Shown: positions 7,255-16,770, numbered from the stretch's first letter. The stretch: 64,000 nucleotides of DNA from Acinetobacter lwoffii (GCF_024129355.1 NZ_JAMXXP010000011.1:16675-80674), one strand, 5' to 3'. The notes: generated by a model not told the origin, from the sequence alone. Made by a program: numbers and translations.

Positions 7255-8496
7255 TCAAATCAGTAAACCTTGTACCACATGCCCGGCTTGGATTTCTGTT
7301 GCTGCCGGAATACGTACCAGACAATTGGCCTGCATCAGATTACTCAACATATGCGACTGCTGTTTCGCCAGGCTTTTGAGCTTTAAAGTACCCTGATCAA
7401 ATTCTGCAGCCATTCTTAAAAAACGTTCACGTGCATCCGCTTTCAAATCATGTGTCATTACCGCACTAAGCCATGCAGGTGACTGCTTTTGCCCTTGTAA
7501 GGCATTCAGTAAAGTTGCCGTATAGATTTGCATCCCGACATACACAGCAGCCGGATTTCCCGGCAAACCCAAGAGATAACAGTAACCTTGATCATCTCGA
7601 CGATACTTGGCAAATAACATCGGTTTTCCGGGCTTCTGCTTCACTTTCCAGAAAATCTGCTCAAAACCCTGCTCCAGGGCAACAGGACGAATGAAATCAT
7701 AATCACCCACCGAAACCCCGCCTGTGGTCAATATGAAGTCGTATTGGTTTTTAAGACGATGTATTAACGTTTGCAGCTCATACTCATTATCTGAAACATG
7801 CAGAATATCTACGTTTTGACCCTGTGATTGAAACCAGGCCTGAATCAGTGGAGCATTGGCGTCAAAGATTTTTCCGGAATTCAGGTCTTCAATGCTGGAA
7901 GCGACTTCATCTCCAGTAATCACAACAGCAATTTTAGGATAACGATAGACTGAAACCTGCTTTACGCCTGCCATGCTCAAAGCTGCAATTGCACCTACAT
8001 GCAGTTTTTGACCTGCATCTGCCAGACGCTGCCCTTGTGCGATTTCCTCGCCTGCATCACGTATATCCGTATGAGGCTTTAGGTCTGTTGTAATAATGAT
8101 TTGATTGGCATGGCATTTGACAATTTCCTGACGGGCGACCGTTGTAGTTCCTGCTGGAATCCTGGCACCGGTAAAAATCCGGACCGCCTGACCTGGCCGC
8201 AGTTCAATTTCAGTACTTTGCCCTGCCCGAATCTCTCCAATGAGTTCAAAAGTGCTGTGAGCACTAACATTTTCTGCACTGCAGAGCGCATAGCCATCTA
8301 CAGCACTTTGTGAAAACAGCGGCAATGGAATGGCCGAATCAATCGCTTCTGCCAGATAGCGATTCAGAGCCTGAGCCAGCGGCAGGCTTTCAGTTGCCAA
8401 CATATGCGTCTGCTCAAGTATCATCTGTAGTGCCTGATCAACAGAAATCAGTCCCGGCTCAGCACCGCAGGCTGAATGCGATAGTGTCTGATTCAT
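7255..8496 (-). CDS. moeA: Molybdopterin molybdenumtransferase
   Basis: The 413-residue enzyme inserts molybdate into adenylyl-molybdopterin. Recognisable MoeA blocks are SAVDGYAL near residue 65, IFTGARIPAG, KPHTDIRDAGEE, VVITGDEV, the catalytic TTGGVSVGDYDF near 260, KPGKPMLF and LPGNPAAVYVGM. Its ATG overlaps the TGA of moaCB (ATGA) with GGAGG just upstream, so translation is coupled. It stands in the moaCB-moeA-modABC run, linking cofactor assembly to molybdate uptake. Confidence 0.95.
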   Translation of the reverse strand: MNQTLSHSACGAEPGLISVDQALQMILEQTHMLATESLPLAQALNRYLAEAIDSAIPLPLFSQSAVDGYALCSAENVSAHSTFELIGEIRAGQSTEIELRPGQAVRIFTGARIPAGTTTVARQEIVKCHANQIIITTDLKPHTDIRDAGEEIAQGQRLADAGQKLHVGAIAALSMAGVKQVSVYRYPKIAVVITGDEVASSIEDLNSGKIFDANAPLIQAWFQSQGQNVDILHVSDNEYELQTLIHRLKNQYDFILTTGGVSVGDYDFIRPVALEQGFEQIFWKVKQKPGKPMLFAKYRRDDQGYCYLLGLPGNPAAVYVGMQIYTATLLNALQGQKQSPAWLSAVMTHDLKADARERFLRMAAEFDQGTLKLKSLAKQQSHMLSNLMQANCLVRIPAATEIQAGHVVQGLLI

Positions 8497-9416
8497 TGAT
8501 AACCTCCCGTATGTGGGATATTTTTTTGCACATCAAACAAGTGCACCAACGCTGGAAGTACCGCGATCAGGGATTCTTTTGCACCCTGCCGACTTCCTGG
8601 CAGGGTCATCACCAGACTGTTCTCAATATAGCCAGCCACGCCACGGCTTAATGCCGCATAAGGGGTACGTTTTTGCCCAAAACTTCGTGAAGCTTCCATC
8701 AAACCGGGAATTTCCCGTTGCAGCAAAGGTTGCAGGGTTTCGACCGTCAGGTCTTTAGGACCCAATCCAGTACCGCCCACAGTTAGAATCAGCGGATACT
8801 GATTTTTCTGCTGTTCAATCAGGGTCAAGAGCTGTTCTGGGTTATCGGGAATGACCTGATAACTAATAGAATCAAAATTGGCCTCTTGCAAAATTTCCAG
8901 TACGTTTTGTCCGGCAGTGTCCGGCTTTTTGCTTGATGCAACAGTATCGGACAGCACAATAACTGAAGCGGAAAGACTCTCTTTAAGTACGCGGGTAAAA
9001 TGTGATTTTCCACCTTTTTTCTGCTGCAACCTGCATTGATCCAGCGACAAATCTTCCGGTTCACAATGCGGTTTCAGCATGTCATACAAGGTCAGACCCG
9101 CCAGACTGACCGCTGTCAAAGCTTCCATTTCCACACCAGTGGGTCCAATGGTTTCCACGGTAGCAATAATTTCGACATGCGCGTCAAACAGTTCATATTC
9201 CACATCGGCACGATAAATCGGCAATGGATGGCAGAGTGGAATCAGCTCATCGGTCCGTTTGGCACCCAGAATGCCTGCAATACGTGCTGTTTTCAGGGCA
9301 TCCCCTTTTTCGGTATTGCCATTACGCAGCAACTCAATGCAATGTGGCGGTGCATGCAGGATTCCAGTGGCAATTGCTGTACGGTAACTTTCTGCTTTCA
9401 TCCCTACATTTTTCAT
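8493..9416 (-). CDS. moaCB: Bifunctional MoaC/MoaB fusion for molybdopterin synthesis
   Basis: Residues 1 to about 145 are MoaC, cyclic pyranopterin monophosphate synthase (KRTDELIPLCHPLP, ATVETIGPTGVEMEALTAV, LTLYDML, KKGGKSHF). Residues about 150-307 are a MoaB/Mog-type molybdopterin adenylyltransferase (VIVLSDTVASSKKPDTAG, LILTVGGTGLGPKDLTVE, PGSRQGAKES). Fusions of this kind are known. The MoaC half starts abruptly with MKNVGMKAESYR and lacks roughly the first dozen residues of stand-alone MoaC; a TGA two codons upstream rules out extension. It would catalyse an early and a late step of the same pathway. Confidence 0.93.
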   Translation of the reverse strand: MKNVGMKAESYRTAIATGILHAPPHCIELLRNGNTEKGDALKTARIAGILGAKRTDELIPLCHPLPIYRADVEYELFDAHVEIIATVETIGPTGVEMEALTAVSLAGLTLYDMLKPHCEPEDLSLDQCRLQQKKGGKSHFTRVLKESLSASVIVLSDTVASSKKPDTAGQNVLEILQEANFDSISYQVIPDNPEQLLTLIEQQKNQYPLILTVGGTGLGPKDLTVETLQPLLQREIPGLMEASRSFGQKRTPYAALSRGVAGYIENSLVMTLPGSRQGAKESLIAVLPALVHLFDVQKNIPHTGGYQ

Positions 9417-9485
9417 GATTCATCCCAGGCTAATTTTTAAAATCTGTTTAAAGTGATTCACCTTATTCATCCTCATTGGACGCAT

Positions 9486-10028
9486 TTAATTAGATGGTGA
9501 TTGGCAAGCATGTGGTGCTACATGGTGATGCTGACAATGCAGATCTTCTGTATGATGAGAATGATCCGTTTCAGGTCCATGATCTTTTCGGATACAACAG
9601 CCTTCCACATACTGGCTGCTACCATCCAGATAAAACTCTTCTTTCCAGACCGGAACCTCATGCTTCACCCGTTCCACAGCCTCCTCACAGGCAGCGAAGG
9701 CCTCACGACGATGGGCCGCATAAGCCATAGCAATAATGGCTGTTTCCCCAACCTCCAGCTCACCAATACGGTGTACTACCCGCACATAAGACACCTGGTA
9801 TTTGATCTGGATCTGCTGTTCAATTTCACGAATCATTTTTTCAGCCACAGGCGCATAGGCGGTATATTTCAGGGCACGCACAGCTTTCCCCTGATGATGG
9901 TTACGTACTGTTCCGACAAAGATGCCGATTCCACCACATTCCGGAAAGTGCTGAATACCATCAAAATCCTCCAGACTAAAAGCAGTCTGCTGGATTCGGG
10001 CAAATTGTTTTAGTGACTTGAGTTGCAT
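9486..10028 (-). CDS. moaE: Molybdopterin synthase catalytic subunit with His-rich tail
   Basis: The first 150 residues of this 180-residue protein are MoaE, which with MoaD adds the dithiolene sulfurs to precursor Z. GIGIFVGTVRNHHQG, YTAYAPVAEKMI, VVHRIGELEVGE, AYAAHRREAFAACE and VKHEVPVWKEE, which includes the catalytic Lys pair, are all visible. The last 30 residues are extra and rich in His and Cys (DHSHHTEDLHCQHHH), with no counterpart in E. coli MoaE; a metal-binding tail is possible but unproven. The gene starts 1 nt after the moaD stop, with AGGAGG in the moaD end. Confidence 0.94.
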   Translation of the reverse strand: MQLKSLKQFARIQQTAFSLEDFDGIQHFPECGGIGIFVGTVRNHHQGKAVRALKYTAYAPVAEKMIREIEQQIQIKYQVSYVRVVHRIGELEVGETAIIAMAYAAHRREAFAACEEAVERVKHEVPVWKEEFYLDGSSQYVEGCCIRKDHGPETDHSHHTEDLHCQHHHVAPHACQSPSN

Positions 10029-10029
10029 C

Positions 10030-10296
10030 TCAGCCTCCTGCTACCGGCGATAACAGCACCAGCGTACTGTCCCGATTTAAAACATTCTGTCTGGAAATAA
10101 TGTCTTCACCGATTGCACAGGCACAACGTTCCAGCATGGGCTGTATATCGGGATAGAGGGATAGCAACTGGTTCAGGACTTCAGAAACATGAATTTCAGA
10201 CTCGCATTGCAAATTTAAATCTGCGGGAATTTGTCGTTCAATCGCACCGAAGGCTTCTATTTTGATATGAATTAATTTTTGCTGAGTGAGTGACAT
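10030..10296 (-). CDS. moaD: Molybdopterin synthase sulfur carrier subunit
   Basis: The 88-residue ubiquitin-like protein ends in VAGG, the double glycine that is adenylated and thiocarboxylated before donating sulfur through MoaE. The ATG at 10296 follows the moaA stop by 2 nt and uses the GGAGG that encodes the C-terminal glycines of MoaA. Order moaA-moaD-moaE is conserved. Confidence 0.92.
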   Translation of the reverse strand: MSLTQQKLIHIKIEAFGAIERQIPADLNLQCESEIHVSEVLNQLLSLYPDIQPMLERCACAIGEDIISRQNVLNRDSTLVLLSPVAGG

Positions 10297-10298
10297 AT

Positions 10299-11324
10299 TT
10301 ATCCTCCAATGCTGTGCATACTGATTTTTCGGATCGGCTTTTGTATTGGTGATTGCTGGATCGCATGGAAGCCGGCTTCTTTATGCCAGATATAAGCGTG
10401 AAGCTTGTGCTGGAATGTCTGTGTGGCGAAATGATCCAGCGCCAGTTGTTCGATATCTGCCTTAAGGTTCAGGCCTTGTCTGGCAAATAAACAGTTATAA
10501 AATTCGCCTTGGGCATTGAGGCGTAGACGATCACAATCACCGCAAAATGAATGGGTAATGGTGGAAATAATCCCCAAAGGCTGCCCATTGACCAGATAAC
10601 AGCGTGCCGGATTAGCACCTTGACCTTGAGATACCCGGACATCAAATTCGGTTTTCAGTTGATCCAAGATATCTTGCTCACTGATGACATCATACGGATT
10701 CCATTTCTGATCGCCATCGAGGGGCATAAACTCAATAAAACGCAGTTCTACAGCCTGATGCTGTGCCCATTTTACGAGAGGAATAATCTGATTGTCATTG
10801 ATGCCTTTGATGAGCACACTATTTATCTTGACGGACAACCCTGCCTGCTGCGCGGCAGAAATACCTTGAAGTACAGGCTGTAACTGTTTTTGGGTCAGTT
10901 GCTGAAACTGCTTTGGATCAAGACTGTCCAGACTGATATTCAGGTCGTCCAGTCCTGCCTGTTTAAGCGGCTGGGCATAATCTTTTAAATAATGGCCATT
11001 GCTGGTCATGGAAATACGTTTAAGGCCAAAGGCTTTCAGCGTCTGTAAGCGGGCAATAAAATGAACGATGCCTTGGCGCATCAACGGTTCGCCCCCCGTC
11101 ACCCGGATCTGCTCAATCCCGTGTCGCACCATAAACTCGCAAAAAGCATACAGGGCTTCAAAACTGAGCAAATCTTTTTTATTCATCCATTCCGGATGTT
11201 CAGGCATGCAATAGCTGCATTTGAAATTACAGCGGTCAGTCACTGATATTCGCAACTTACGTTTCTGGCGTCCAAACTGATCCTGAAAGATACTGCGAGA
11301 TGCTAAAACTTTCATGCTGTTCAT
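10299..11324 (-). CDS. moaA: GTP 3',8-cyclase (radical SAM)
   Basis: This enzyme starts molybdopterin synthesis from GTP. The radical-SAM cluster motif CNFKCSYC is near residue 32 of the chosen start, followed by VTGGEPLMR and SMTSNGHYL. The C-terminal second cluster uses FCGDCDRLRL and the Cys of FYNCLF, and the protein ends in GG as MoaA requires. A GTG start at 11351 would add nine residues; the ATG at 11324 (MNSMKVLA) is preferred, and a third ATG follows at 11315. None has a strong ribosome site. It appears to head the moaA-D-E unit. Confidence 0.92.
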   Translation of the reverse strand: MNSMKVLASRSIFQDQFGRQKRKLRISVTDRCNFKCSYCMPEHPEWMNKKDLLSFEALYAFCEFMVRHGIEQIRVTGGEPLMRQGIVHFIARLQTLKAFGLKRISMTSNGHYLKDYAQPLKQAGLDDLNISLDSLDPKQFQQLTQKQLQPVLQGISAAQQAGLSVKINSVLIKGINDNQIIPLVKWAQHQAVELRFIEFMPLDGDQKWNPYDVISEQDILDQLKTEFDVRVSQGQGANPARCYLVNGQPLGIISTITHSFCGDCDRLRLNAQGEFYNCLFARQGLNLKADIEQLALDHFATQTFQHKLHAYIWHKEAGFHAIQQSPIQKPIRKISMHSIGG

Positions 11325-11399
11325 TGCTGCGGTCCATGATGAGATCTGCACGGTTATTTAACAGTCTTGATTTACTGCCCTATTTCTTCACAATGAATG

Positions 11400-11415
11400 A
11401 GCAATAAGTGTTCCA
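11400..11415 (-). promoter_or_regulatory. Possible sigma-54 promoter of the moaA unit
   Basis: The minus strand reads TTGGAACACTTATTGCTC with GG-N10-GC spacing, but the -24 box departs from consensus (GGAAC instead of GGCAC). Its position 76 nt before moaA and the number of stronger relatives nearby make it plausible. Confidence 0.4.
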
Positions 11416-11554
11416 ACTTTGCACAAATTTATTTTTAAATAATATTAATGGATAATATTTGTTCTTTTTTAGTCCGAAATTTTGTTCGAAAAATAAAAAA
11501 AGCAATATTTTGGTGAGCCAGAATATGATGATTCGGCTTTTAGCATTTTAAATG

Positions 11555-12166
11555 CTAAAGAAAGTTAAGCTGTTGATGCTGCTGTAGCTCGTCAAATGAA
11601 TTAATGCTGTGGAAAAACAGGGCACGATTTTTAAAACTTGCCCGCTGCATGTGCATGTTAGCAAAACAGAGTTTTAAACTGTGCTGATCATTTTCAAGGT
11701 GTTGGATAAGCGTGGGGAAGCTGCTGCGTTTCATCAGACAGAATGGAAACAATGCCTTTTCATTGATTTCAACTACCGCCACTTCAGATAAAGGATGTCG
11801 TTGCAAGGCCTGATGTAAACGTGAAATGACCTTTTTGGGGATATAGGTCACATCACAAGGCACGAACAGCACATAATCAGATTCCACATGTGACCAGGCA
11901 CTCTTCATGCCCATCAATGGTCCCTGAAAGCCGGGTTCATCGTCCTGATAAAAATCAATCGAAGGAATCATCCGTTTATAAATGGAATGATCCCGATGAC
12001 TATTGACCCAAACTTTGCTTGCCCGGGACTTCAATTGATGATGGATTTTAATGAGCTGGATTTCATCATCAAATTTGTGCAGCAATTTATTGATGCCATT
12101 CATGCGCCGCGCTAAACCGCCGGCCAGGATCACCACATCGGTTTCCGGATAAGACACCGTTTTCAT
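11555..12166 (-). CDS. mobA: MobA-like molybdenum cofactor guanylyltransferase
   Basis: This nucleotidyltransferase-fold protein of about 203 residues has VVILAGGLARRMNGINK near the N-terminus, the GTP-binding LAGG-x-RRM-K motif of MobA, then DDEPGFQGPLMGM and VLFVPCDVTYIP, equivalent to the metal-binding PCD. It would add GMP to molybdopterin to make the MGD form that NasA needs. The frame opens at 12190, inside nasA, but AGAAGAG is well placed for the ATG at 12166, 11 nt past the nasA stop. A palindrome (TTTAGCATTTTAAATGCTAAA, about 11537-11557) overlaps its stop codon and may help end the nirB-nasA-mobA transcript. Confidence 0.85.
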   Translation of the reverse strand: MKTVSYPETDVVILAGGLARRMNGINKLLHKFDDEIQLIKIHHQLKSRASKVWVNSHRDHSIYKRMIPSIDFYQDDEPGFQGPLMGMKSAWSHVESDYVLFVPCDVTYIPKKVISRLHQALQRHPLSEVAVVEINEKALFPFCLMKRSSFPTLIQHLENDQHSLKLCFANMHMQRASFKNRALFFHSINSFDELQQHQQLNFL

Positions 12167-12177
12167 CACTCTTCTTT

Positions 12178-14955
12178 TCATTCTATGCACTCCGTCTGGC
12201 AGGCTTTAATCAGGCCTCTAATTTCTGGCAAACACGAACCGCAATTTCCTCCGGCTTTTAGACATGCAGTCACCTGTTTTTCATGCGTGATATTTTTATC
12301 TTTAATGGTTTGGATAATTCGGTTCTTGCCAACTTTAAAACAGCTACAGACCAATGGACCTTCACTATTTCCCATCGACATGGCCTGACCTGCCAGCAAT
12401 GCTTTACGATGCAATGCACTCAGACGTTCACGTCTAAACAGGCTTGCCACCCAGTCACGATCTGGCAATAGTGCCGCCGGTGCGATATAAAAACTGGCAA
12501 TTAACTGGCCATCCTGAAGAACCACAATATGACTGATGTGCGCCGTTTGATCTTCGAGATTCAGCCATTCAAAGCTTGCATCATTAAAGTTTAAGAGACT
12601 CTTGATCTGCCCGGTGATGTCAGAAAACCTGCGCCGGTCTGCCAGTTCATACCGGATGGCCTGAGTGGTTTGAGTTTTGCTCCACCACACCGTATTTTTA
12701 ATCATGGTCTGGATTTTCTGCTCAAAGCCTTCCCGTACATACAGCACGCCCTGCCACTGGGTATAAAATGGCTGGATCATCACCGGAGTATGCTTAAATT
12801 CTGGCTCGCCGGAAATCGGGTCAACCACCGGATTCACCACTTTGCCAATCCGCGCATCGGATGCAAACTGGTCGTTCCAGTGAATCGGTGCAAAAATCTG
12901 GCCACGTCGTATATTTTGTGAAAATTGCACACGGAGTACACAACTTCCCCAAGCGGATTTCACCTCGACCAGCTCGGCATCTTTCAGGCCATACTTCAGT
13001 GCATCTTGCGGATGCAGCTCGCAATAAGGCTCGGCACGATGCTGGGACAAACTGGCAGATAATCCGGTACGGCTCATGGTGTGCCATTGATCGCGAATGC
13101 GTCCAGTATTCAGGATCAGAGGATATTCAGCAGAAATAGCATGTAGCGGATCGGCTGCAACTGTTGGCACCAATCTGGCTTTGCCATCTGCATGGCTAAA
13201 CTGGCCTTGACTAAATAGTTGATCAACCTGATAAACTTCTTGCTTATCCCAGACTGGCCACTGAATCGGTGTTAGATTCTGATATTCCGCAAAACCGAGA
13301 TGAGTTAAACCTTGCAGGTTGAAATAGCGAAAATTCGGTGTATCTTCACGTTGCGAAAGCGAACTATTCTGATAGGCAGATAAACGGGCATGTTCCAGAA
13401 AAATGTCATGACTGTTGTTAAAGTCAAAACCGCGAAAACCTAAGACCTGAGCCACCCGGGAAATGGCCCACCAGTCTGCTTTAGCTTCACCCGGAGCCGG
13501 CAAAAAAGCCTTTTGCCGGGAAATACAGCGCTCCGAATTGGTGACTGTGCCATCTTTTTCGCCCCAACCCAGTGCCGGTAACAGTACATCGGCATATTGC
13601 GTGGTATCGGTGTTGAGACAAATATCGGAGACCACCACAAATTCACACTTCTCCAGAGCGCGTTTAACCTGATCTGCATCGGGCAAACTCACGATCGGAT
13701 TGGTGGCCATAATCCAGATGGCTTTGATTTTCCCGCTTTCCACCGCTTGAAATAAATCGACTGCTTTTAATCCGGGCTGCCGCGCGATGACCGGGCTTTG
13801 CCAGAAATCCTGCACCAGTTGCTGATGTTGCGGATTATCCAAATCCAGATGACTGGCCAGCATATTGGCCAGCCCACCGACTTCCCGTCCGCCCATCGCA
13901 TTCGGCTGTCCGGTCATGGAAAAAGGTGCTGAACCGGGTTTGCCTATTTTTCCTGTTAATAAATGACAGTTGATAATGCTGTTGGCCTTGTCTACTCCTT
14001 GAGAGGATTGGTTTACGCCCATGGAAAACAGGCTCATGATTTTTTCGGTCTGGGCAAATTTCTCAAAAAATAAGGTTAATTTTTTAATAGCAATACCAGT
14101 ACGCTTTGCCACGCTTTCAAGTGATGACTCTGTCAAACTGCTGGCAAGTGCCTGCTCCAGACCTTGAGTATGTTGGGTAACAAAATCCAGATCAGCATGG
14201 CCATGTTGCTGAAGATATTGCAACAAGCCATTAAACAGCGCGACATCCTGACCTGGTAAAATCGGCAAGTGTAAATCTGCCGCTTCACAGGTTGCAGTAA
14301 AGCGTGGATCAATCACTACCACAAATAAATCCCGCTCTTCTTTAGCTTGCATGATGCGCTGATAAAGCACCGGATGGCACCAGGCGGTATTGGATCCGAC
14401 CAAGACCACCATTTCTGTCTGCTCAAAATCTGTATAGCTGGCCGGCACCAGATCTTCGCCGAAAGCCCGTTTATGTGCCGCCACAGCAGAAGACATACAC
14501 AGTCTTGAATTGGTATCAATATTGGCAGTACCCAGATAGCCTTTTACAAACTTGTTCACCACATAATAGTCTTCAGTCAAAAGCTGGCCGGAGACATAAA
14601 AGGCGATGCTGTCACGTCCATACTGATCAATACATTGCTGAAATTTATTGGCAATACTTGAAATGGCATGATCCCAAGTGCTTATTTGCCGCTGCTCTTT
14701 TCGACCTGTCATCGGATGCAGAAGCCGGGTTTTTAAGCCAAGTGTATCGGCAAGATGACTGCCTTTAATACACAACTTGCCCAAGTTCGCAGGATGCTGA
14801 ACATCGCCTTCAATCTGAACCTTTTCACCCATCGAGGTTTGGCTTACGTGCGCGATGACACCACAGCCTACTCCACAATAAGGACAGGTCGTCTGAGTGG
14901 TTTTTATTTGGGATTCAGTAGAGCTATGTAGTTCCATAACCGGAATACTATTCAT
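12178..14955 (-). CDS. nasA: Assimilatory nitrate reductase catalytic subunit
   Basis: The 925-residue cytoplasmic enzyme reduces nitrate to nitrite. An N-terminal [4Fe-4S] site (CPYCGVGCGV, then GKLCIKGSHL) near residues 24-65 precedes the bis-MGD domains (NSRLCMSSAVAAHKRAFG, GSNTAWCHPVLYQRI, MGVNQSSQGVDKANSIINCHLLTG, GRIRDQWHTMSRTG). Residues about 865-920 form an extra BFD-like [2Fe-2S] domain (CSCFKVG and NCGSCLPE), typical of NasA and absent from periplasmic NapA. No Tat signal is seen. Electrons probably come from the NirD-oxidoreductase fusion upstream. A REP-like repeat separates the two genes. Confidence 0.95.
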   Translation of the reverse strand: MNSIPVMELHSSTESQIKTTQTTCPYCGVGCGVIAHVSQTSMGEKVQIEGDVQHPANLGKLCIKGSHLADTLGLKTRLLHPMTGRKEQRQISTWDHAISSIANKFQQCIDQYGRDSIAFYVSGQLLTEDYYVVNKFVKGYLGTANIDTNSRLCMSSAVAAHKRAFGEDLVPASYTDFEQTEMVVLVGSNTAWCHPVLYQRIMQAKEERDLFVVVIDPRFTATCEAADLHLPILPGQDVALFNGLLQYLQQHGHADLDFVTQHTQGLEQALASSLTESSLESVAKRTGIAIKKLTLFFEKFAQTEKIMSLFSMGVNQSSQGVDKANSIINCHLLTGKIGKPGSAPFSMTGQPNAMGGREVGGLANMLASHLDLDNPQHQQLVQDFWQSPVIARQPGLKAVDLFQAVESGKIKAIWIMATNPIVSLPDADQVKRALEKCEFVVVSDICLNTDTTQYADVLLPALGWGEKDGTVTNSERCISRQKAFLPAPGEAKADWWAISRVAQVLGFRGFDFNNSHDIFLEHARLSAYQNSSLSQREDTPNFRYFNLQGLTHLGFAEYQNLTPIQWPVWDKQEVYQVDQLFSQGQFSHADGKARLVPTVAADPLHAISAEYPLILNTGRIRDQWHTMSRTGLSASLSQHRAEPYCELHPQDALKYGLKDAELVEVKSAWGSCVLRVQFSQNIRRGQIFAPIHWNDQFASDARIGKVVNPVVDPISGEPEFKHTPVMIQPFYTQWQGVLYVREGFEQKIQTMIKNTVWWSKTQTTQAIRYELADRRRFSDITGQIKSLLNFNDASFEWLNLEDQTAHISHIVVLQDGQLIASFYIAPAALLPDRDWVASLFRRERLSALHRKALLAGQAMSMGNSEGPLVCSCFKVGKNRIIQTIKDKNITHEKQVTACLKAGGNCGSCLPEIRGLIKACQTECIE

Positions 14956-15060
14956 TGCTGCTGCGCTCCTTAATCATCCAAATTCACTTGTTTCACCAAA
15001 TCTCTGATATCTAGCTTTTACAGGTTTGATTTAAATTTTTTCTATGTCTCAAAAGTTTTA

Positions 15061-15130
15061 ATCCTCACCAACCCTCCTTTAATAAAGGAGAGAGGTTCCC
15101 CTCTTGTTTAAAGAGGGGTTGGGAGATTGA
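15061..15130. repeat. Inverted pair of REP-like palindromes
   Basis: Two short palindromes stand head to head: CTCCTTTAATAAAGGAG (about 15073-15090) and CCCCTCTTGTTTAAAGAGGGG (15098-15118), each flanked on one side by GGTTGGGAG or its complement. The same design recurs at 59831-59921 and 61176-61196. The family looks like an intergenic REP/BIME-type repeat. Confidence 0.7.
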
Positions 15131-15135
15131 TCCGA

Positions 15136-16746
15136 TTACCCTGCCTTTTTTAATGCAAAATCCCGACCAAAAAGCAGTTTGCTGCGGATATTACTAATCG
15201 GTGTCTGATCTGCAATCAGTTCTGCATACCAAGCTCCATCTTCGGTATCGCCAAATAGCACCGCACCAATGACCTTGTCCTGCTGAATGATGATGCGTTT
15301 ATAGATTTGACGTTTTTCATCATTCAGCACGATATCTTCAAAATCATCCTGAGGTTCAAAATTTCCGGCTGAGAAGACATCACATCCGCTAACCTTGAGT
15401 TGGGTCGGAACAGTCGGTGCCTTAAAGGTCAGTCGGCCATGTTCAGCCAGATGCGTCGCGCAGATAAAGGCCTGTCCCCATAATGGCTCAACCAGTCCAA
15501 AGGTCTGGCCACGATGCTCAATGCATTCACCCACTGCATAAATACTCGGGTCATAGGTTTGCATGGTGTCATTCACCAGCACCCCACGATTGCAGCGCAG
15601 ACCAGCCTGTTCAGCCAGGGTTTTATTTGGTCGAATCCCGACGGCGAAGACCACCAAATCGGCATCCAGCACTGTCCCGTCTTTTAGTCGCAGTTGAGTC
15701 ACGTGACCATCAATACCGAGCAGCTCTTCGGTGTTGGCTTCAGTGATGATTCGGATGCCTTTATCTTCAATTGATTTTTTCAGCATTTGACTGGCTTTCA
15801 TATCCAGTTGACGATCCATAATACGGTCCATCAGATGCAGCACAGTTACATTCATCCCCTGCTGCTTCAGTCCATAAGCTGCTTCTAGACCCAGCAACCC
15901 ACCTCCAATCACGACGGCATTTTGCTTGGTTTTGCAGTAATCCAGCATGCGGTTAACATCCTGAATATCCCGGAAGCTAATCACGCCTTCAAGTTCAGCA
16001 CCCGGAATAGGTGGCATGAAGGGTTTGGAACCAGTGGCGAGAATCAGACGATCATAAGCAACGACTTCGCCTTTTTGGGTGTGGACCTGTTTACGCGAAC
16101 GGTCGATAGCGATCGCAGCATCTCCAGCAATGAATCGAATGCCTTTTTCAGCATACCAGTCGGCTGAATGCAGCATAATTTCGGCAAAGCTTTTCTCACC
16201 AGACAATACCGGTGACAACATGATCCGGTTGTAATTGCCCCATGGCTCTTCCCCAATCACGGTAATGTCATAACGATCTGGCGCCATATCCAGCAAGTCT
16301 TCCAGACAACGCATACCCGCCAGTCCATTCCCGATCAGTACCAGTTTTAAGCGCTCTGTGTTTTGACCATTACTGGAAATATAAGTTTTTTGTGGAGTCG
16401 GACTCACCAGAACTTTGCCATTTTCAATTCGGGTTGGAAATACCAGTAATTTCTGCTCTTGTTCTTCCAGACAACGACCGGTCACCAGACTGAAATGCTG
16501 CTTGTAAATTGGGGATGCGACTACACGCTCACCTTGCAGATCACCCAGAATGCCACGTGCCATGACATTGGCCAGACTAAACGGATCCTGATTGCTGAGT
16601 GCATAAACCCGCTGTTCCTGACCCACGCGAAAAATTGCAATCTGCTGATCTTCAATCAGGGCTGCCACACCGGTATTCGGAGTGATCTCATCCAGATTGC
16701 AGACTTCGTACCAGTTCAGTTCGTTCATGTCTTTTAAAATTGTCAT
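15136..16746 (-). CDS. NirD-domain / FAD-NAD(P)H oxidoreductase fusion
   Basis: Residues about 5-115 match the nitrite-reductase small subunit NirD, a Rieske-like fold without cluster cysteines (CNLDEITPNTGVAALI, YALSNQDPFS, ASPIYKQHFSLVTGRCLEE). Residues about 130-520 are a pyridine-nucleotide oxidoreductase resembling the N-terminal half of NirB (VLIGNGLAGMRCLEDL, ATGSKPFMPPIPGAE, VIGGGLLGLEAAYGL, VFAVGIRPNK, YAVGECIEHRG). It would pass NAD(P)H electrons to NasA, NirB or both. The ATG at 16746 is favoured over 16752 because GGGAG is correctly spaced only for it. No separate nirD is seen in the window, so this protein may replace it. It follows nirB by 24 nt. Confidence 0.85.
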   Translation of the reverse strand: MTILKDMNELNWYEVCNLDEITPNTGVAALIEDQQIAIFRVGQEQRVYALSNQDPFSLANVMARGILGDLQGERVVASPIYKQHFSLVTGRCLEEQEQKLLVFPTRIENGKVLVSPTPQKTYISSNGQNTERLKLVLIGNGLAGMRCLEDLLDMAPDRYDITVIGEEPWGNYNRIMLSPVLSGEKSFAEIMLHSADWYAEKGIRFIAGDAAIAIDRSRKQVHTQKGEVVAYDRLILATGSKPFMPPIPGAELEGVISFRDIQDVNRMLDYCKTKQNAVVIGGGLLGLEAAYGLKQQGMNVTVLHLMDRIMDRQLDMKASQMLKKSIEDKGIRIITEANTEELLGIDGHVTQLRLKDGTVLDADLVVFAVGIRPNKTLAEQAGLRCNRGVLVNDTMQTYDPSIYAVGECIEHRGQTFGLVEPLWGQAFICATHLAEHGRLTFKAPTVPTQLKVSGCDVFSAGNFEPQDDFEDIVLNDEKRQIYKRIIIQQDKVIGAVLFGDTEDGAWYAELIADQTPISNIRSKLLFGRDFALKKAG

Positions 16747-16770
16747 TTTCATTCTCCCTGACTGTGGTAT

